Below are positions 1-8,587 of a DNA stretch of 64,000 nucleotides, one piece after another (position 1 is the first letter of the stretch; every line of letters starts with the position of its first letter). The DNA lies in contig JAFEEG010000001.1 of assembly GCA_018241225.1 (NCBI GenBank), forward strand, positions 186,001 to 250,000, given 5' to 3'. Position numbers and translations under genes: made by a program. Source of the stretch: Pseudomonadota bacterium (lineage in GTDB: Bacteria; Pseudomonadota; Gammaproteobacteria; Burkholderiales; Burkholderiaceae_C). Under the pieces are notes generated by a model. That model made no database searches and had not been told where the DNA came from. It was given only the letters and a program-made list of their open reading frames with translations.

Positions 1-40
1 GTGCTGCCCGTTTGCCCTGGATCCGGAGCTTGCCTCATCA

Positions 41-880
41 ATGTCCGCAGCCGACGAGCCCCTCCTCACGATCAAGCCACGCCGGCGCGGGAACCTGTTT
101 CCCGTGCGCGACGTGCTGGAGTACCGCGACCTCCTGTTCATCCTGGCTCTGCGCGATGTGAAGCTGCGCTACCGCCAGACCGTGGTGGGCGTGGCCTGGG
201 TGATCCTGCAGCCGCTGATCGGTGCCGGGCTGTTCACCTTCATCTTCGGCACGATCGCCAAGCTGCCCACCGGTGATTCGCAGGTCCCCTACTTCGTGTT
301 CAGCTACTCGGGCCTGCTGATCTGGAATGCCTTCATCCAGATCTTCCAGCAGACCAACGATTCGATGGTGGCCAACGCGGGCCTGATCAGCAAGATCTAC
401 TTCCCGCGCATGGTGCTGCCGCTGTCCACGGTTTGCGTGGTGATGCTCGACTTCAGCGTCGCCGCGGTGATGATGGCCGTGCTCCTGGTGGTCAACGGCA
501 TTGCGCCGGGGCCGCAGCTGGTGCTGCTGCCTTTCGTGCTGCTCATGGCCATCCTGCTGGCCTTGGGAATGGGCCTGTGGTCCGCCTCGCTGAACGTGAG
601 CTACCGCGACGTTCGCCATGTCGTGCCGGTGTTCACCCAGTTCCTCATGTGGGCCAGCCCGGTGGCCTACGCGGCCTCGACGATTCCCGCTTCGGTGCAG
701 TGGCTGGTAGCCCTGAACCCGATGGTGGGCATTCTGGATTCGTTCCGCTGGGTGGTGCTGGGCACGCCGGTCACCAACTGGAACTCGGTCGCCTGGAGCG
801 CCGTGGCGTCGGTGCTGATGTTCATTCTTGGCCTGTCCATCTTCCAGCGCTCCGAGCGGAGGTTTGCCGATGTCGTCTGA
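41..880 (+). CDS. ABC-2 type polysaccharide/polyol-phosphate export permease (Wzm-like)
   Basis: Inner-membrane permease of an ABC exporter for a cell-surface glycan such as O-antigen, teichoic-like or capsular polymer. The 279-residue length fits the ABC-2 permease family. The charged N-terminus with FILALRDVKLRYRQT near residues 31-45 is the conserved amphipathic entry typical of this family, and several hydrophobic segments follow. The stop overlaps the start of the ATPase gene by 11 bp, so the two are translationally coupled. The reading frame is open to the window's left edge; I chose ATG 41 because a GGAG lies about 13 bases upstream, but an earlier start is possible. Substrate cannot be read from the sequence. 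Confidence 0.85.
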   Translation: MSAADEPLLTIKPRRRGNLFPVRDVLEYRDLLFILALRDVKLRYRQTVVGVAWVILQPLIGAGLFTFIFGTIAKLPTGDSQVPYFVFSYSGLLIWNAFIQIFQQTNDSMVANAGLISKIYFPRMVLPLSTVCVVMLDFSVAAVMMAVLLVVNGIAPGPQLVLLPFVLLMAILLALGMGLWSASLNVSYRDVRHVVPVFTQFLMWASPVAYAASTIPASVQWLVALNPMVGILDSFRWVVLGTPVTNWNSVAWSAVASVLMFILGLSIFQRSERRFADVV

Positions 881-2162
881 CCTGGCGCTGTCGGTGCGGG
901 GCCTGAGCAAGGAATACCGCATCTCGCACATGTCGCAGCGGCACAACCGGGTGACCGACGCAGCAGTGGCGGCGGTGAAGAACCTGTTTCGCCCGCCCGA
1001 ATACGAAACCTTCCGCGCGCTGGACGATGTCTCCTTCGACATCCGCAAGGGCGACGTGGTGGGCATCGTGGGCCGCAATGGCGCCGGCAAGAGCACACTG
1101 CTGAAGGTGCTCAGCCGCATCACCGAGCCGACCACCGGCGAGGTCAAGCTCTACGGCAAGGTGGGCTCGCTGCTGGAGGTTGGGACCGGGTTCCATCCGG
1201 AGCTCACGGGGCGCGAGAACATCTACCTCAATGGCTCGATCCTGGGCATGCGCAAGCGCGAGATCGATCGACAGTTCGATGCCATCGTCGACTTCGCCGA
1301 GGTCGAGCGCTTCCTGGACACCCCCGTCAAGCGCTACTCCAGCGGCATGTACGTGCGCCTGGCCTTTGCCGTGGCGGCGCACCTGAACCCCGAAATCCTG
1401 ATCGTGGACGAAGTGCTGGCCGTGGGCGACACCCAGTTCCAGAACAAGTGCCTGGGAAAGATGCGCGACGTGAGCAGCCAGGACGGCAAGACCGTGCTCT
1501 TCGTGAGCCACAACACGGCAGTGGTCAAGTCGCTGTGCAACAAGGGCCTGCTGCTGGCCAACGGCCGGCTGGCCCTGCAGGGCTCGGCGCAGGAAGTGCT
1601 CGACGAATACGCCAAGAGGTCGCCGGTGCTCTCGGAGCTTGCCTACAAGAGCCGCATCGGCCTGCGCCTGGTGGAGCTGCGCATCGACGGGATGGAAACC
1701 TCGGTGAGCTCGGTCGATTTCCTGCAGCCCGTGGAAATCGAAGTGGTGCTCGAGGCCGACGAACCCACGCCATCATGCGTGCCGATGTTCCGCTGGCACG
1801 ATGCCAACCGCCTGAAGCTGTCGGAAATCTGGGGCCCGGAGGAAGTGGTGGATTTCCAGCGCTACGACGGCCGCTTTTCCTTCCGCCTGACGCTGGACTC
1901 GATGAACCTGCTGCCGGGCCGCTACTTCATCGACTTCGGCCTGTACGACACCGGCGGCGAGATCTTCTCGGCGCCTGAATGCGTGGAGCTGGACGTGCAG
2001 CCCGTTGCCCTGCCGGGCGCGCCGCGCGCCTATCCGCGCGTGCACGAAGGCCATCACGGACTGTTGCGCCTGAGCTCTCGCCTGACCAGCAGCGGCGAGA
2101 TGATGCAACGCCCCGCCGCAACGATTACCAAGGGCGTTGCCGCCCCGGCCCTCATGAAGTGA
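870..2162 (+). CDS. ABC exporter ATPase with C-terminal glycan-binding domain (Wzt-like)
   Basis: Nucleotide-binding subunit that pairs with the preceding permease to export a polysaccharide. Of 430 residues, the first ~245 form the ABC domain: Walker A GRNGAGKST at 68-76, a degenerate signature YSSGM at 156-160 (usual in Wzt/TagH proteins), and Walker B ILIVDE at 176-181. The remaining ~180 residues are a beta-rich extension like the Wzt C-terminal domain that recognises the modified end of the glycan. Start ATG 870 is preceded by GCGGAGGT and overlaps the permease stop; a longer in-frame start at 828 lacks such a site. Confidence 0.87.
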   Translation: MSSDLALSVRGLSKEYRISHMSQRHNRVTDAAVAAVKNLFRPPEYETFRALDDVSFDIRKGDVVGIVGRNGAGKSTLLKVLSRITEPTTGEVKLYGKVGSLLEVGTGFHPELTGRENIYLNGSILGMRKREIDRQFDAIVDFAEVERFLDTPVKRYSSGMYVRLAFAVAAHLNPEILIVDEVLAVGDTQFQNKCLGKMRDVSSQDGKTVLFVSHNTAVVKSLCNKGLLLANGRLALQGSAQEVLDEYAKRSPVLSELAYKSRIGLRLVELRIDGMETSVSSVDFLQPVEIEVVLEADEPTPSCVPMFRWHDANRLKLSEIWGPEEVVDFQRYDGRFSFRLTLDSMNLLPGRYFIDFGLYDTGGEIFSAPECVELDVQPVALPGAPRAYPRVHEGHHGLLRLSSRLTSSGEMMQRPAATITKGVAAPALMK

Positions 2163-2179
2163 GCCCGGCGCCGGGGCTC
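2161..2179. terminator. GC hairpin between convergent genes
   Basis: GAGCCC, a 7-base loop, then GGGCTC, containing the perfect 12-bp palindrome CCCGGCGCCGGG. It starts on the stop codon of the Wzt-like gene and lies 8 bp from the stop of the convergent luxI-type gene. No T-run follows on either strand, so if it ends transcription it would need Rho or act only as an RNA 3'-end stabiliser. Confidence 0.35.
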
Positions 2180-2186
2180 GACGACA

Positions 2187-2780
2187 TCAGTGCGCGGTCT
2201 CGCGGCGAGCCGCGGGTGGACAGCGCGGCACCACGTCGATCCAGCAGGCAAAGATGGGATGCCCGTCGATGATCTGGGGAGGTGCCGCACGGTGCGCGCG
2301 AAAGCCCTCGCGGCGCAGCAGGCGCTCGATGCCCAGCGGGGAGACGGTGATCAGCCGCTGTGCACCCTGCGCCGCCGCAACCTCGATGGCTTTTTCCAGC
2401 AGCCCCACCGCAACGGGTGACGAAAACTGCCCCATCGCCCCCGTGCCGGTGGCGCTGAAGTCGACGGCGGCAAAACGGGACAGCTCCCACACCAACGGGT
2501 CCTTCGGCGGCTCGGCACCGCCCATCAGCTGCGGGAACACGTCGCCCAGGAGATAGGACTGGGTGGTCGGCAACAGGCGCGCGGTGCCGATGACGTTGTG
2601 TTCGGAATCACGCGCTGCCAGATACAGCGTGCCCGAGTGGTCGAACTGGTCGCGCTCCAGGCCGGGCGGCGTATCCAGCTGCCAGCCCAGCATTTCGACG
2701 AAGACCTTGTAGCGATATCGCTCGACGCTCTCCAGGAGTTGAGGGGTCAGTTCATGAGGCCTGCCGGCAAGTACTTCCAT
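2187..2780 (-). CDS. luxI: Acyl-homoserine-lactone synthase (LuxI family)
   Basis: Makes an N-acyl-homoserine lactone signal from S-adenosylmethionine and an acyl-ACP. The 197-residue protein carries all ten residues invariant in LuxI proteins at a constant offset of -2 from the usual numbering: R23, F27, W33, E42, D44, D47, R68, F82, E99 and R102. This strongly supports an active enzyme. It lies 60 bp downstream of an rsaM-like gene on the same strand, with a luxR gene divergent beyond, so the three form a quorum-sensing locus. Acyl chain length cannot be inferred. A perfect inverted repeat covers the region just upstream of the start and may control its expression. Confidence 0.9.
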   Translation of the reverse strand: MEVLAGRPHELTPQLLESVERYRYKVFVEMLGWQLDTPPGLERDQFDHSGTLYLAARDSEHNVIGTARLLPTTQSYLLGDVFPQLMGGAEPPKDPLVWELSRFAAVDFSATGTGAMGQFSSPVAVGLLEKAIEVAAAQGAQRLITVSPLGIERLLRREGFRAHRAAPPQIIDGHPIFACWIDVVPRCPPAARRETAH

Positions 2781-2789
2781 TTGGTTAAA

Positions 2790-2807
2790 TCCCGAGTTGT
2801 ATCGGGA
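2790..2807. promoter_or_regulatory. Inverted repeat over the luxI ribosome-binding region (possible lux box or RBS hairpin)
   Basis: TCCCGA-N6-TCGGGA, perfect 6-bp arms, ends 9 bp before the luxI start codon. No good Shine-Dalgarno exists outside it; in the mRNA the GGGA of the arm is the best candidate, so folding could hide the ribosome site. Its 18-bp size also suits a lux-type operator, although the position is unusually close to the start for an activator. Confidence 0.4.
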
Positions 2808-2840
2808 GATTTCAGCCTTCTGCCGGGGCGCGCGGAACTA

Positions 2841-3245
2841 TCAGTTCTTGTAGGTCTGGCCGACACTGCCGCGACATGCCGCGTCCAGTGCGGCGCGCTG
2901 CCAGTCGATGGCGTCGATGAAATGCGCCAGCACTTGCAGGCTGTCTTCCCAAGGCAGGGGAACGCTGGCCTCCGAAACCACGAGGATGTTGGTGCGCGGA
3001 AGGCCCAGTCGCACGACCGCGGCCCCAGCACTTTCGCCTCGCCACTCCCAGTCCCAGCCGATGCTCAGTGCCGGCTCGTTCGGGCTGACCCACTCCGTGT
3101 AGCCGGACAAAGTCGTTGCGCCACCACAACGCTGAACGGGGTCGAAGGGCTCCTCATCGACATTGGAAATGAGGTGCTGCAGGGGAATGCTGTCCAACTC
3201 GCGCGTGCGCAAACGCAGGTAACCGTCGGGCGAGACTGTTTTCAT
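2841..3245 (-). CDS. RsaM-like quorum-sensing regulator (DUF4902 family)
   Basis: Small 134-residue protein encoded between luxI and luxR. RsaM proteins of Pseudomonas and Burkholderia sit in exactly this position and restrain AHL production. Features that match my memory of the family are the N-terminal SPDGYLRLRTRELDSI segment, SGYTEWVS, the SIGWDWEW core and the C-terminal WEDSLQVLAHFIDAIDW. No DNA-binding motif is visible, as is usual for RsaM. Start ATG 3245 follows an AAGGAAGGAA run; a longer open frame up to 3416 lacks support. Its stop is 60 bp before the luxI start, so co-transcription is plausible. Assignment rests on position plus motif likeness, not on a database search. Confidence 0.72.
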   Translation of the reverse strand: MKTVSPDGYLRLRTRELDSIPLQHLISNVDEEPFDPVQRCGGATTLSGYTEWVSPNEPALSIGWDWEWRGESAGAAVVRLGLPRTNILVVSEASVPLPWEDSLQVLAHFIDAIDWQRAALDAACRGSVGQTYKN

Positions 3246-3448
3246 GGTCAATTCCTTCCTTCTTCTGTTGGCATGTGAGCGCTCATGCATGCAACGCCCT
3301 CCAAATATTTCATCTTGGGCCGAGACCGGCGTCCTCCTCAATCTGGAGGTCAAGGCAGTCCCGGTTTTTGCGGAAATCCTCACGTCGGCCGGCGCAGCCA
3401 CGGACGCGGCCTGCATCCCGCAGAGTCAGGCGGGCACGATTCATGTAA

Positions 3449-3470
3449 ATTGAAGACTCAGGGTTTCAAT
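3449..3470. promoter_or_regulatory. Inverted repeat upstream of luxR
   Basis: ATTGAA-N10-TTCAAT, perfect 6-bp arms spanning 22 bp, 39 bp before the luxR start codon. The size and symmetry fit a dimeric regulator site. The same 263-bp divergent gap also holds the palindrome TGAGCGCTCA (3275-3284) and a CCTCC-N7-GGAGG repeat (3333-3349). None matches a lux box I can name with certainty. Confidence 0.3.
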
Positions 3471-3509
3471 AGTTCGTAAACAAGTCGCCACTTCACCGAA
3501 CCTGCCCCC

Positions 3510-4223
3510 ATGCAGCCGTCCTCCGAAAACCTGCTCACGGCGCTCGATCGGGCGCCGAGCGAACAGGCTGTGTTTGCGGCGCTGCAAGCGGAGGCACGCC
3601 GGCTGGGCTTTGAGCACTGCGCCTACGGCTTGCGCCTGGCAGTGCCGGTCTCCAACCCCAAGGTCATCACCCTCAACGACTACCCCAGCGAGTGGCAGGC
3701 CCGCTATGTGGAAGCGGGCTACCTGCAGATCGACCCCAGCGTCCGGCATGGGCAGCGCAGCCAGGTGCCCCTGGTGTGGACGGACGAGGTCTTTGCCTCC
3801 GCGCGGGCGATGTGGGACGAAGCTCGCGACTACGGTCTGCGCTTCGGCTGGGCCCAATCGAGCCTGGACGGCTTTGGCGTTGGCGGCATGCTCACGCTTT
3901 CGCGCTCGAGCGAGCTGCTGGGCCCCCAGGAGCTTGCGGCCAAGGAGAGCGAAATGCGCTGGCTGGTGCAGGCCGCGCACCTGGCGCTGTCGCGCCTGAT
4001 GAAGCCGCGCTACGCCGTGCAGCCCGAGGTGCCCCTCACCCCCCGCGAGGTCGAGGTCCTCAAGTGGACGGCCGACGGCAAGACCGCCGCCGATATCGGG
4101 GCGATCCTGGCTATTTCGGTACCGACGGTGAACTTTCACATCAAGAACGTTGTTCACAAGTTGAAGGCCGCCAACAAGACGGCCGCCGTGGTGCAGGCCC
4201 TGCTTTCCGGGCTGCTCAACTAG
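3510..4223 (+). CDS. luxR: LuxR-type AHL-responsive transcriptional regulator
   Basis: Cytoplasmic AHL receptor and DNA-binding regulator, the partner of the nearby LuxI. The 237-residue protein has an autoinducer-binding domain (about 15-165) with the five conserved ligand-pocket residues at a constant +5 offset: W62, Y66, D75, P76 and W90. A C-terminal LuxR helix-turn-helix (about 172-235) begins PLTPREVEVLKW and contains the recognition helix region SVPTVNFHIKN. It is transcribed divergently from the rsaM-like and luxI genes. Because both the ligand pocket and the cognate synthase are present, this is a paired receptor, not an orphan solo. Confidence 0.92.
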   Translation: MQPSSENLLTALDRAPSEQAVFAALQAEARRLGFEHCAYGLRLAVPVSNPKVITLNDYPSEWQARYVEAGYLQIDPSVRHGQRSQVPLVWTDEVFASARAMWDEARDYGLRFGWAQSSLDGFGVGGMLTLSRSSELLGPQELAAKESEMRWLVQAAHLALSRLMKPRYAVQPEVPLTPREVEVLKWTADGKTAADIGAILAISVPTVNFHIKNVVHKLKAANKTAAVVQALLSGLLN

Positions 4224-4229
4224 CTTGCC

Positions 4230-4257
4230 TTGACACGCGCCATCGCGGACCTATCAA
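4230..4257 (+). promoter_or_regulatory. Candidate sigma-70 promoter
   Basis: TTGACA, 16-bp spacer, TATCAA, located just after the luxR stop and 45 bp before the next coding start. The -35 box is a perfect match and the -10 matches 4 of 6. It would give the downstream uncharacterised gene its own transcription independent of luxR. Confidence 0.45.
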
Positions 4258-4301
4258 CTTTGTGAGCTGTCGGCGGCCCGAAAACGCGGTTCAATTCGCG
4301 C

Positions 4302-5078
4302 ATGGGACTTGCGAAGTTTCTTAGTGGCGCCGAAATACGCGTGCATCTGGCGCCTGGCGCGCTGATTGCCTGCGAGGTCCAGCGCGCCTGGGGCCGCCCC
4401 ACCGTCTCGCGAAAAGCCAGCTTCCAGTTCTTCAGCGGCGAACGCCCCGCAGCCATGGAAGCACTCCGAGACTGGATCCAGGACGCATCGGTTCCCCGCT
4501 CCCTCGTCTGGATCGTGGGCCCGACAGAAGCACAGTACTTCGTCCTGCCCTGGTCGCCCTCATGGGTCGACCCCGACAGCCGCTACGCCTACGCCCGCGC
4601 CCACTACGAGCAGCTCTACAGCGCCGACTCGCGCAAGGTGTCCTTCAGCTTTGCGGACCCTTCGGCGGACGGTGGGCAACTCGTTTCCTGCATTTCCTCT
4701 GCGTTGCACGCCGAGCTGGCGGACTTTGCCCAGCAATGCGGCTGCGAGCTCGACTCCATCAAGCCTTCGGTCGCAGCCGTCTGGAAGCGCTTCCAGGACG
4801 TGCTGAAAACCGAAGACGGCACCCTGTGCGTGGTCGAAGGCGACCACCAGGCGCTGGTGCGCCACGACCGAAACCGCATTCGCGAGGTCATTGTTCGCCG
4901 CCGCAGCCCGCAACAAACGGTGGATGCGGCCGTCAAGGGGGTCGTACGGCGCTTTGCCAACACCCTCGACCGCAGCGCCACGCCCGGTGGCGCAGTCGAC
5001 CTGCGCCTTCCGGCCAAGCAGGGTTTCGACACCCGCGGGGACGCCACCTACGCCGTGGCGCTCTGCGGAGCCCTCTGA
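4302..5078 (+). CDS. Uncharacterised protein, 258 residues
   Basis: I do not recognise a firm family. The protein is soluble, with no signal peptide or membrane helix. Its layout, a short beta-rich start followed by alternating segments such as RSLVWIVGPTEAQYFVLPWSPSWVD and a mid-region with paired Cys (QQCGCELD near 147-153), loosely recalls the actin-like fold of pilus-assembly PilM/GspL relatives, but no motif proves this. ATG 4302 is the first in-frame start after a good candidate promoter. Codon use looks like that of its neighbours, so it is very likely a real gene. Confidence 0.6.
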   Translation: MGLAKFLSGAEIRVHLAPGALIACEVQRAWGRPTVSRKASFQFFSGERPAAMEALRDWIQDASVPRSLVWIVGPTEAQYFVLPWSPSWVDPDSRYAYARAHYEQLYSADSRKVSFSFADPSADGGQLVSCISSALHAELADFAQQCGCELDSIKPSVAAVWKRFQDVLKTEDGTLCVVEGDHQALVRHDRNRIREVIVRRRSPQQTVDAAVKGVVRRFANTLDRSATPGGAVDLRLPAKQGFDTRGDATYAVALCGAL

Positions 5079-5106
5079 GCCTTTCCGGGCGACGGCGGTC
5101 GCCGGC

Positions 5107-5457
5107 TCAAATCCCCAGCTTGCGCAGCATCTCCAAGGGCGCGTCGTCCGTCGAGCGGATCGGGTAGTGCCGCACCCGCGGCTCATGATCGAAAAGCTTG
5201 GGCCGATCGTTTGCATCAATCGATGGGGCGTGCAGGTCCTTGCCCACGAAAGCCTCGATGCTCGCCATCGAGTCCCAGATCGACATCACCACCACTTCGG
5301 TGGCACCGTCTTCCAGGTCCCTGAACACCGCAGCCGCGCGGCGATTGCCGGGCTGCGCCCGCATCTGCGGCAATTTGGTGGCTTCCAGGTGCAAACGGCA
5401 CTCTTCACGCAGCGAAGCGTGAATCCAGAACGTCCAGGTTCGAAGTATGGGGCTCAT
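5107..5457 (-). CDS. Antibiotic-biosynthesis-monooxygenase (ABM) fold protein
   Basis: Small 116-residue protein resembling the dimeric alpha+beta-barrel ABM family. The order is a first strand near ILRTWTFWIHA, a central helix, then strands AAAVFRDLEDGATEVVVMSIWDSMASIEAF, which is the characteristic W-D-S-x-x-x-I-x-x-F signature of ABM domains. Known members range from heme-degrading enzymes to quinol monooxygenases and stress proteins, so the reaction is unknown. ATG 5457 is chosen because the fold begins just after it; a GTG at 5481 would add eight residues. It converges on the preceding plus-strand gene, whose stop is 28 bp away. Confidence 0.6.
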   Translation of the reverse strand: MSPILRTWTFWIHASLREECRLHLEATKLPQMRAQPGNRRAAAVFRDLEDGATEVVVMSIWDSMASIEAFVGKDLHAPSIDANDRPKLFDHEPRVRHYPIRSTDDAPLEMLRKLGI

Positions 5458-5526
5458 CCTATGGGGGATGATGCCGCGCACCGCAGGTTCCGTCTAACAC
5501 TGAGGTGACAATTCCCAGCAAGCGCC

Positions 5527-8500
5527 TCAGGTGAGTTGCGCCGCGAGCAGCCGAGCCACATGAACCGCCTCGCGCTGCGCGCCGTCCGCAATCTGGTGCC
5601 TGCAACTGGTGCCGTCGGCCACCACGATGGCGTCCGGGTTCTTGCGCACCGCGGGCAGCAGCGCAGCTTCGGCCATCTGCATGGAGACTTCGTAGTGGGA
5701 GGCCTCATAGCCGAAGCTCCCCGCCATGCCGCAGCATGAACTCTCGATCAACTGCGGCTTGGCGCCGGGAATCAACTGGAGCACCTCGAGAATCGGGCTG
5801 ACCGCGCCGAAGGCCTTCTGGTGGCAGTGTCCGTGCAGCAGCACCGGCTTGTCGACGGCCTTGAGCGCCAGCTGAAAGCGGTCGGCCTTGACCTCGCGTG
5901 CAATGAACTCCTCGAACAACAAGGCCTGGCCGGCAACGACCTGCGCCTTGTCGCCAAGACCCATGACCAGCGCCTCGTCCCGCAGCGTGAGCAGACACGA
6001 AGGCTCGAGCCCCACGACCGCAACGCCTGCCTCGGCCAGCGGCAGCAGCGCATCGATCAGCGCGCCGGCCTTGGCCTTGGCCTCCTCCACCATGCCGCAA
6101 GCCAGGTAGGTGCGGCCGCAGCAGTGGTGGCCGCCATCCTTTTGCACCGTGTGCAGCAGGTAGCCGGCCGCGTGCAGAACGCGCGCGGCGGCCAGGGCGT
6201 TCTCGCTCTCGAAGCTGCCATTGAAGGTGTCGACGAACAGCGCAGCCACCTTGCGCCCGTCCCTCGCGGCGCTGATCGCCTGGTCGCGGCTCGCGAACAT
6301 CGAGGCATCGCCTGGCGAACGCCAGAAGGTGTCGCTGCGCCACGCGGGCAGCGAGCGCTTCGCGGAAAGGCCAAGAACCTTCTCGCCAAGCCAGCGGGCG
6401 CCGGGCAAGGTGTTGCGCAAGTTCAACAGCCAGGGCACGCGGCTGGCCGCATGGGCGTAGTCGGGCAGCCGGGCGATGAGCTTGTCCTTGATCGAGTGCC
6501 CGTGCCTTTTCTTGTAGTGCGACAGGAACTCGATCTTCATCTTCGCCATGTCGACACCGGTCGGGCAGTCGCGCTTGCAGCCCTTGCAGCCGACGCACAG
6601 GTCCATCGTCTCGTGCATGGCCTCGCTGGTGAAGGCGTCCGGCCCGAGCTGGCCCGAAATTGCCAGGCGCAGGGTGTTGGCGCGGCCCCGCGTGAGGTGC
6701 TGCTCGTCGCGCGTGACCCGGTAGCTCGGGCACATGGTGCCGGCGTCGAACTTGCGGCAGTGGCCGTTGTTGTTGCACATCTCCACGGCCTTGGCGAAGC
6801 CGCCGGTGACGTCGCCACCCGTACCCGGGGCCGTGGTCACTTCGGTCACCGGGTCGGCCTGCACGTTCCAGGCTGACCAGTCGAGCACGGGGGTGAGCGG
6901 TATGCGCCTGTATGGCCTGGGCGCGGTCTCGGGCGCGAAGCGGAACAGGCTGGCGTCGTCCATCTTCGGCGGATCGATGATCTTGCCGGGGTTGAAGAGA
7001 TTGATCGGATCGAGCTTGTTCTTGATGGAGCGGAAGGCTTCGCCCAGGGCTGGCCCGAACTGCCACTCGATCCATTCGCCGCGGCACAAACCGTCGCCGT
7101 GCTCGCCGCTGAAAGCGCCCTTGTACTTGCGCACCAGTTCGCTGGCCTCTTGCGCAATCGCTCGCATCTTGGCCGCGCCGTCCGCGCGCATGTCCAGGAT
7201 CGGCCGCACGTGCAGCGTGCCGACGGAGGCGTGCGCATACCAGGTACCGCGGCTGCCGTACCTGGCAAACACTTCAGTGAGGCCATCGGTGTAGTCAGCC
7301 AGGTGCTCCAGCGGCACCGCGCAGTCTTCGATGAAGCTCACCGGCTTGCCGTCGCCCTTGAGGCTCATCATGATGTTGAGCCCGGCCTTGCGCACTTCCC
7401 ACAGGTTCTTCTGCGGCGCGTCGTCGCTCATCTCGACCACGCTGCCCGGCAGCCCCAATTCGCCCATGAGGTCGACCAGATCCTTGAGCCTGGGCAGCAG
7501 CGACGCCTTGTCGCCACCCGAGAATTCCACCAGCAGGATGGCCGCGGGCCGGCCGATCAGTGCGGTCTCGATGGTCGGCCTGAACGCGGGGTTGGCCAGG
7601 CTCAACTCGATCATCGTGCGGTCGACCAGCTCCACCGCGCTGGGCCCGAGCTTGACGATGTGCTGCGCCGACTCCATGGCCGCGCGAAAGCTCGGGAAGT
7701 TGACCACGCCCAGCACCTTGGCGCGCGGCAGCTCGGACAGCTTCAGCGTGAGGCTTCGGCTGTAGGCCAGCGTACCTTCCGAACCAACCAGCAGGTGCGC
7801 CAGGTTGACGCTGCCATCGGCGCTATAGGGCTTCTCGCTCTGGTTGTCGAAGATGTCGAGGTTGTAGCCGGCCACGCGGCGCAGCACCTTGGGCCAGCGC
7901 TCGTGGATCTGCTCGCGATGCTGCACCGCCAGCTGCTTCACATGCTGCGCGATGTCGCTGGCGCGCGCACCCAGGCCGGACACCGGGCCGAAATCGACCA
8001 GCGAGCCATCGGACAACCAAGCGCTTGCACCGACCACGTTGTGCACCATGTTGCCGTAGGCAATGGAGCGCGAGCCGCACGAGTTGTTGCCGGCCATGCC
8101 ACCGAGCGTGGCCTGCGCGCTGGTGGAAACGTCCACCGGATACCAAAGGCCGTGCGGCTTGAGCTGGGCATTGAGGTGATCGAGCACCATGCCCGGCTCG
8201 ACCGTGACGGTGCGCTGCTCAAGGTCCAGCTCGAGCAGGCGCCGAAAGTGCTTGGTGTTGTCGATGACCAATGCCGCGCCCGTGGTCTGCCCGCACTGGC
8301 TGGTGCCGCCGCCGCGCGCCAGCACCGGCACCTTGAGGTCGCGCGCCACATCGATGGCGGTGGCAATGTCTCGCTCGATCCTTGGCACCAGCACACCCAC
8401 CGGCATGATCTGGTAGATGGACGCGTCGGTTGCATAGCGCCCGCGCGACGCATCGTCGAAGAGCACTTCGCCCTGCGTTTCACTCGCCAGGCGCGTTGCG

Positions 8501-8574
8501 AGCGCATGGCAGGTTTCGTTTGCTGGCAGGACGGTTCCGGCTGGCTGGAGATGGCTCGCTGGCTCGATGCGCAT
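5527..8574 (-). CDS. ydiJ: FAD-linked 2-hydroxyacid dehydrogenase with Fe-S domain (YdiJ type)
   Basis: Large flavoprotein of 1015 residues, matching E. coli YdiJ (about 1018), a D-2-hydroxyglutarate/D-lactate type dehydrogenase passing electrons to the respiratory chain. Domains in order: FAD_binding_4 with the phosphate loop RGGGTSQCGQTTG (~110-122) and GGMAGNNSCGSRS; FAD-oxidase C-terminal; a 4Fe-4S region with MCNNNGHCRKFDAGTMCPSY (~605-625) and LCVGCKGCKRDCPTG (~660-674); and a CCG-type C-terminal domain with HGHCHQKAF and SSCCGMAGSFG. It is downstream of, and probably co-transcribed with, the GntR regulator. The neighbouring aminotransferase suggests a role in glyoxylate or hydroxyacid metabolism. 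Confidence 0.88.
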   Translation of the reverse strand: MRIEPASHLQPAGTVLPANETCHALATRLASETQGEVLFDDASRGRYATDASIYQIMPVGVLVPRIERDIATAIDVARDLKVPVLARGGGTSQCGQTTGAALVIDNTKHFRRLLELDLEQRTVTVEPGMVLDHLNAQLKPHGLWYPVDVSTSAQATLGGMAGNNSCGSRSIAYGNMVHNVVGASAWLSDGSLVDFGPVSGLGARASDIAQHVKQLAVQHREQIHERWPKVLRRVAGYNLDIFDNQSEKPYSADGSVNLAHLLVGSEGTLAYSRSLTLKLSELPRAKVLGVVNFPSFRAAMESAQHIVKLGPSAVELVDRTMIELSLANPAFRPTIETALIGRPAAILLVEFSGGDKASLLPRLKDLVDLMGELGLPGSVVEMSDDAPQKNLWEVRKAGLNIMMSLKGDGKPVSFIEDCAVPLEHLADYTDGLTEVFARYGSRGTWYAHASVGTLHVRPILDMRADGAAKMRAIAQEASELVRKYKGAFSGEHGDGLCRGEWIEWQFGPALGEAFRSIKNKLDPINLFNPGKIIDPPKMDDASLFRFAPETAPRPYRRIPLTPVLDWSAWNVQADPVTEVTTAPGTGGDVTGGFAKAVEMCNNNGHCRKFDAGTMCPSYRVTRDEQHLTRGRANTLRLAISGQLGPDAFTSEAMHETMDLCVGCKGCKRDCPTGVDMAKMKIEFLSHYKKRHGHSIKDKLIARLPDYAHAASRVPWLLNLRNTLPGARWLGEKVLGLSAKRSLPAWRSDTFWRSPGDASMFASRDQAISAARDGRKVAALFVDTFNGSFESENALAAARVLHAAGYLLHTVQKDGGHHCCGRTYLACGMVEEAKAKAGALIDALLPLAEAGVAVVGLEPSCLLTLRDEALVMGLGDKAQVVAGQALLFEEFIAREVKADRFQLALKAVDKPVLLHGHCHQKAFGAVSPILEVLQLIPGAKPQLIESSCCGMAGSFGYEASHYEVSMQMAEAALLPAVRKNPDAIVVADGTSCRHQIADGAQREAVHVARLLAAQLT

Positions 8575-8587
8575 GGGATGTGAGGCT

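Noticed and set aside
5821..8583. Long plus-strand open frames over the ydiJ-type gene
   Set aside because: They are antisense to a clear flavoprotein gene, and their sequence matches the shadow pattern.
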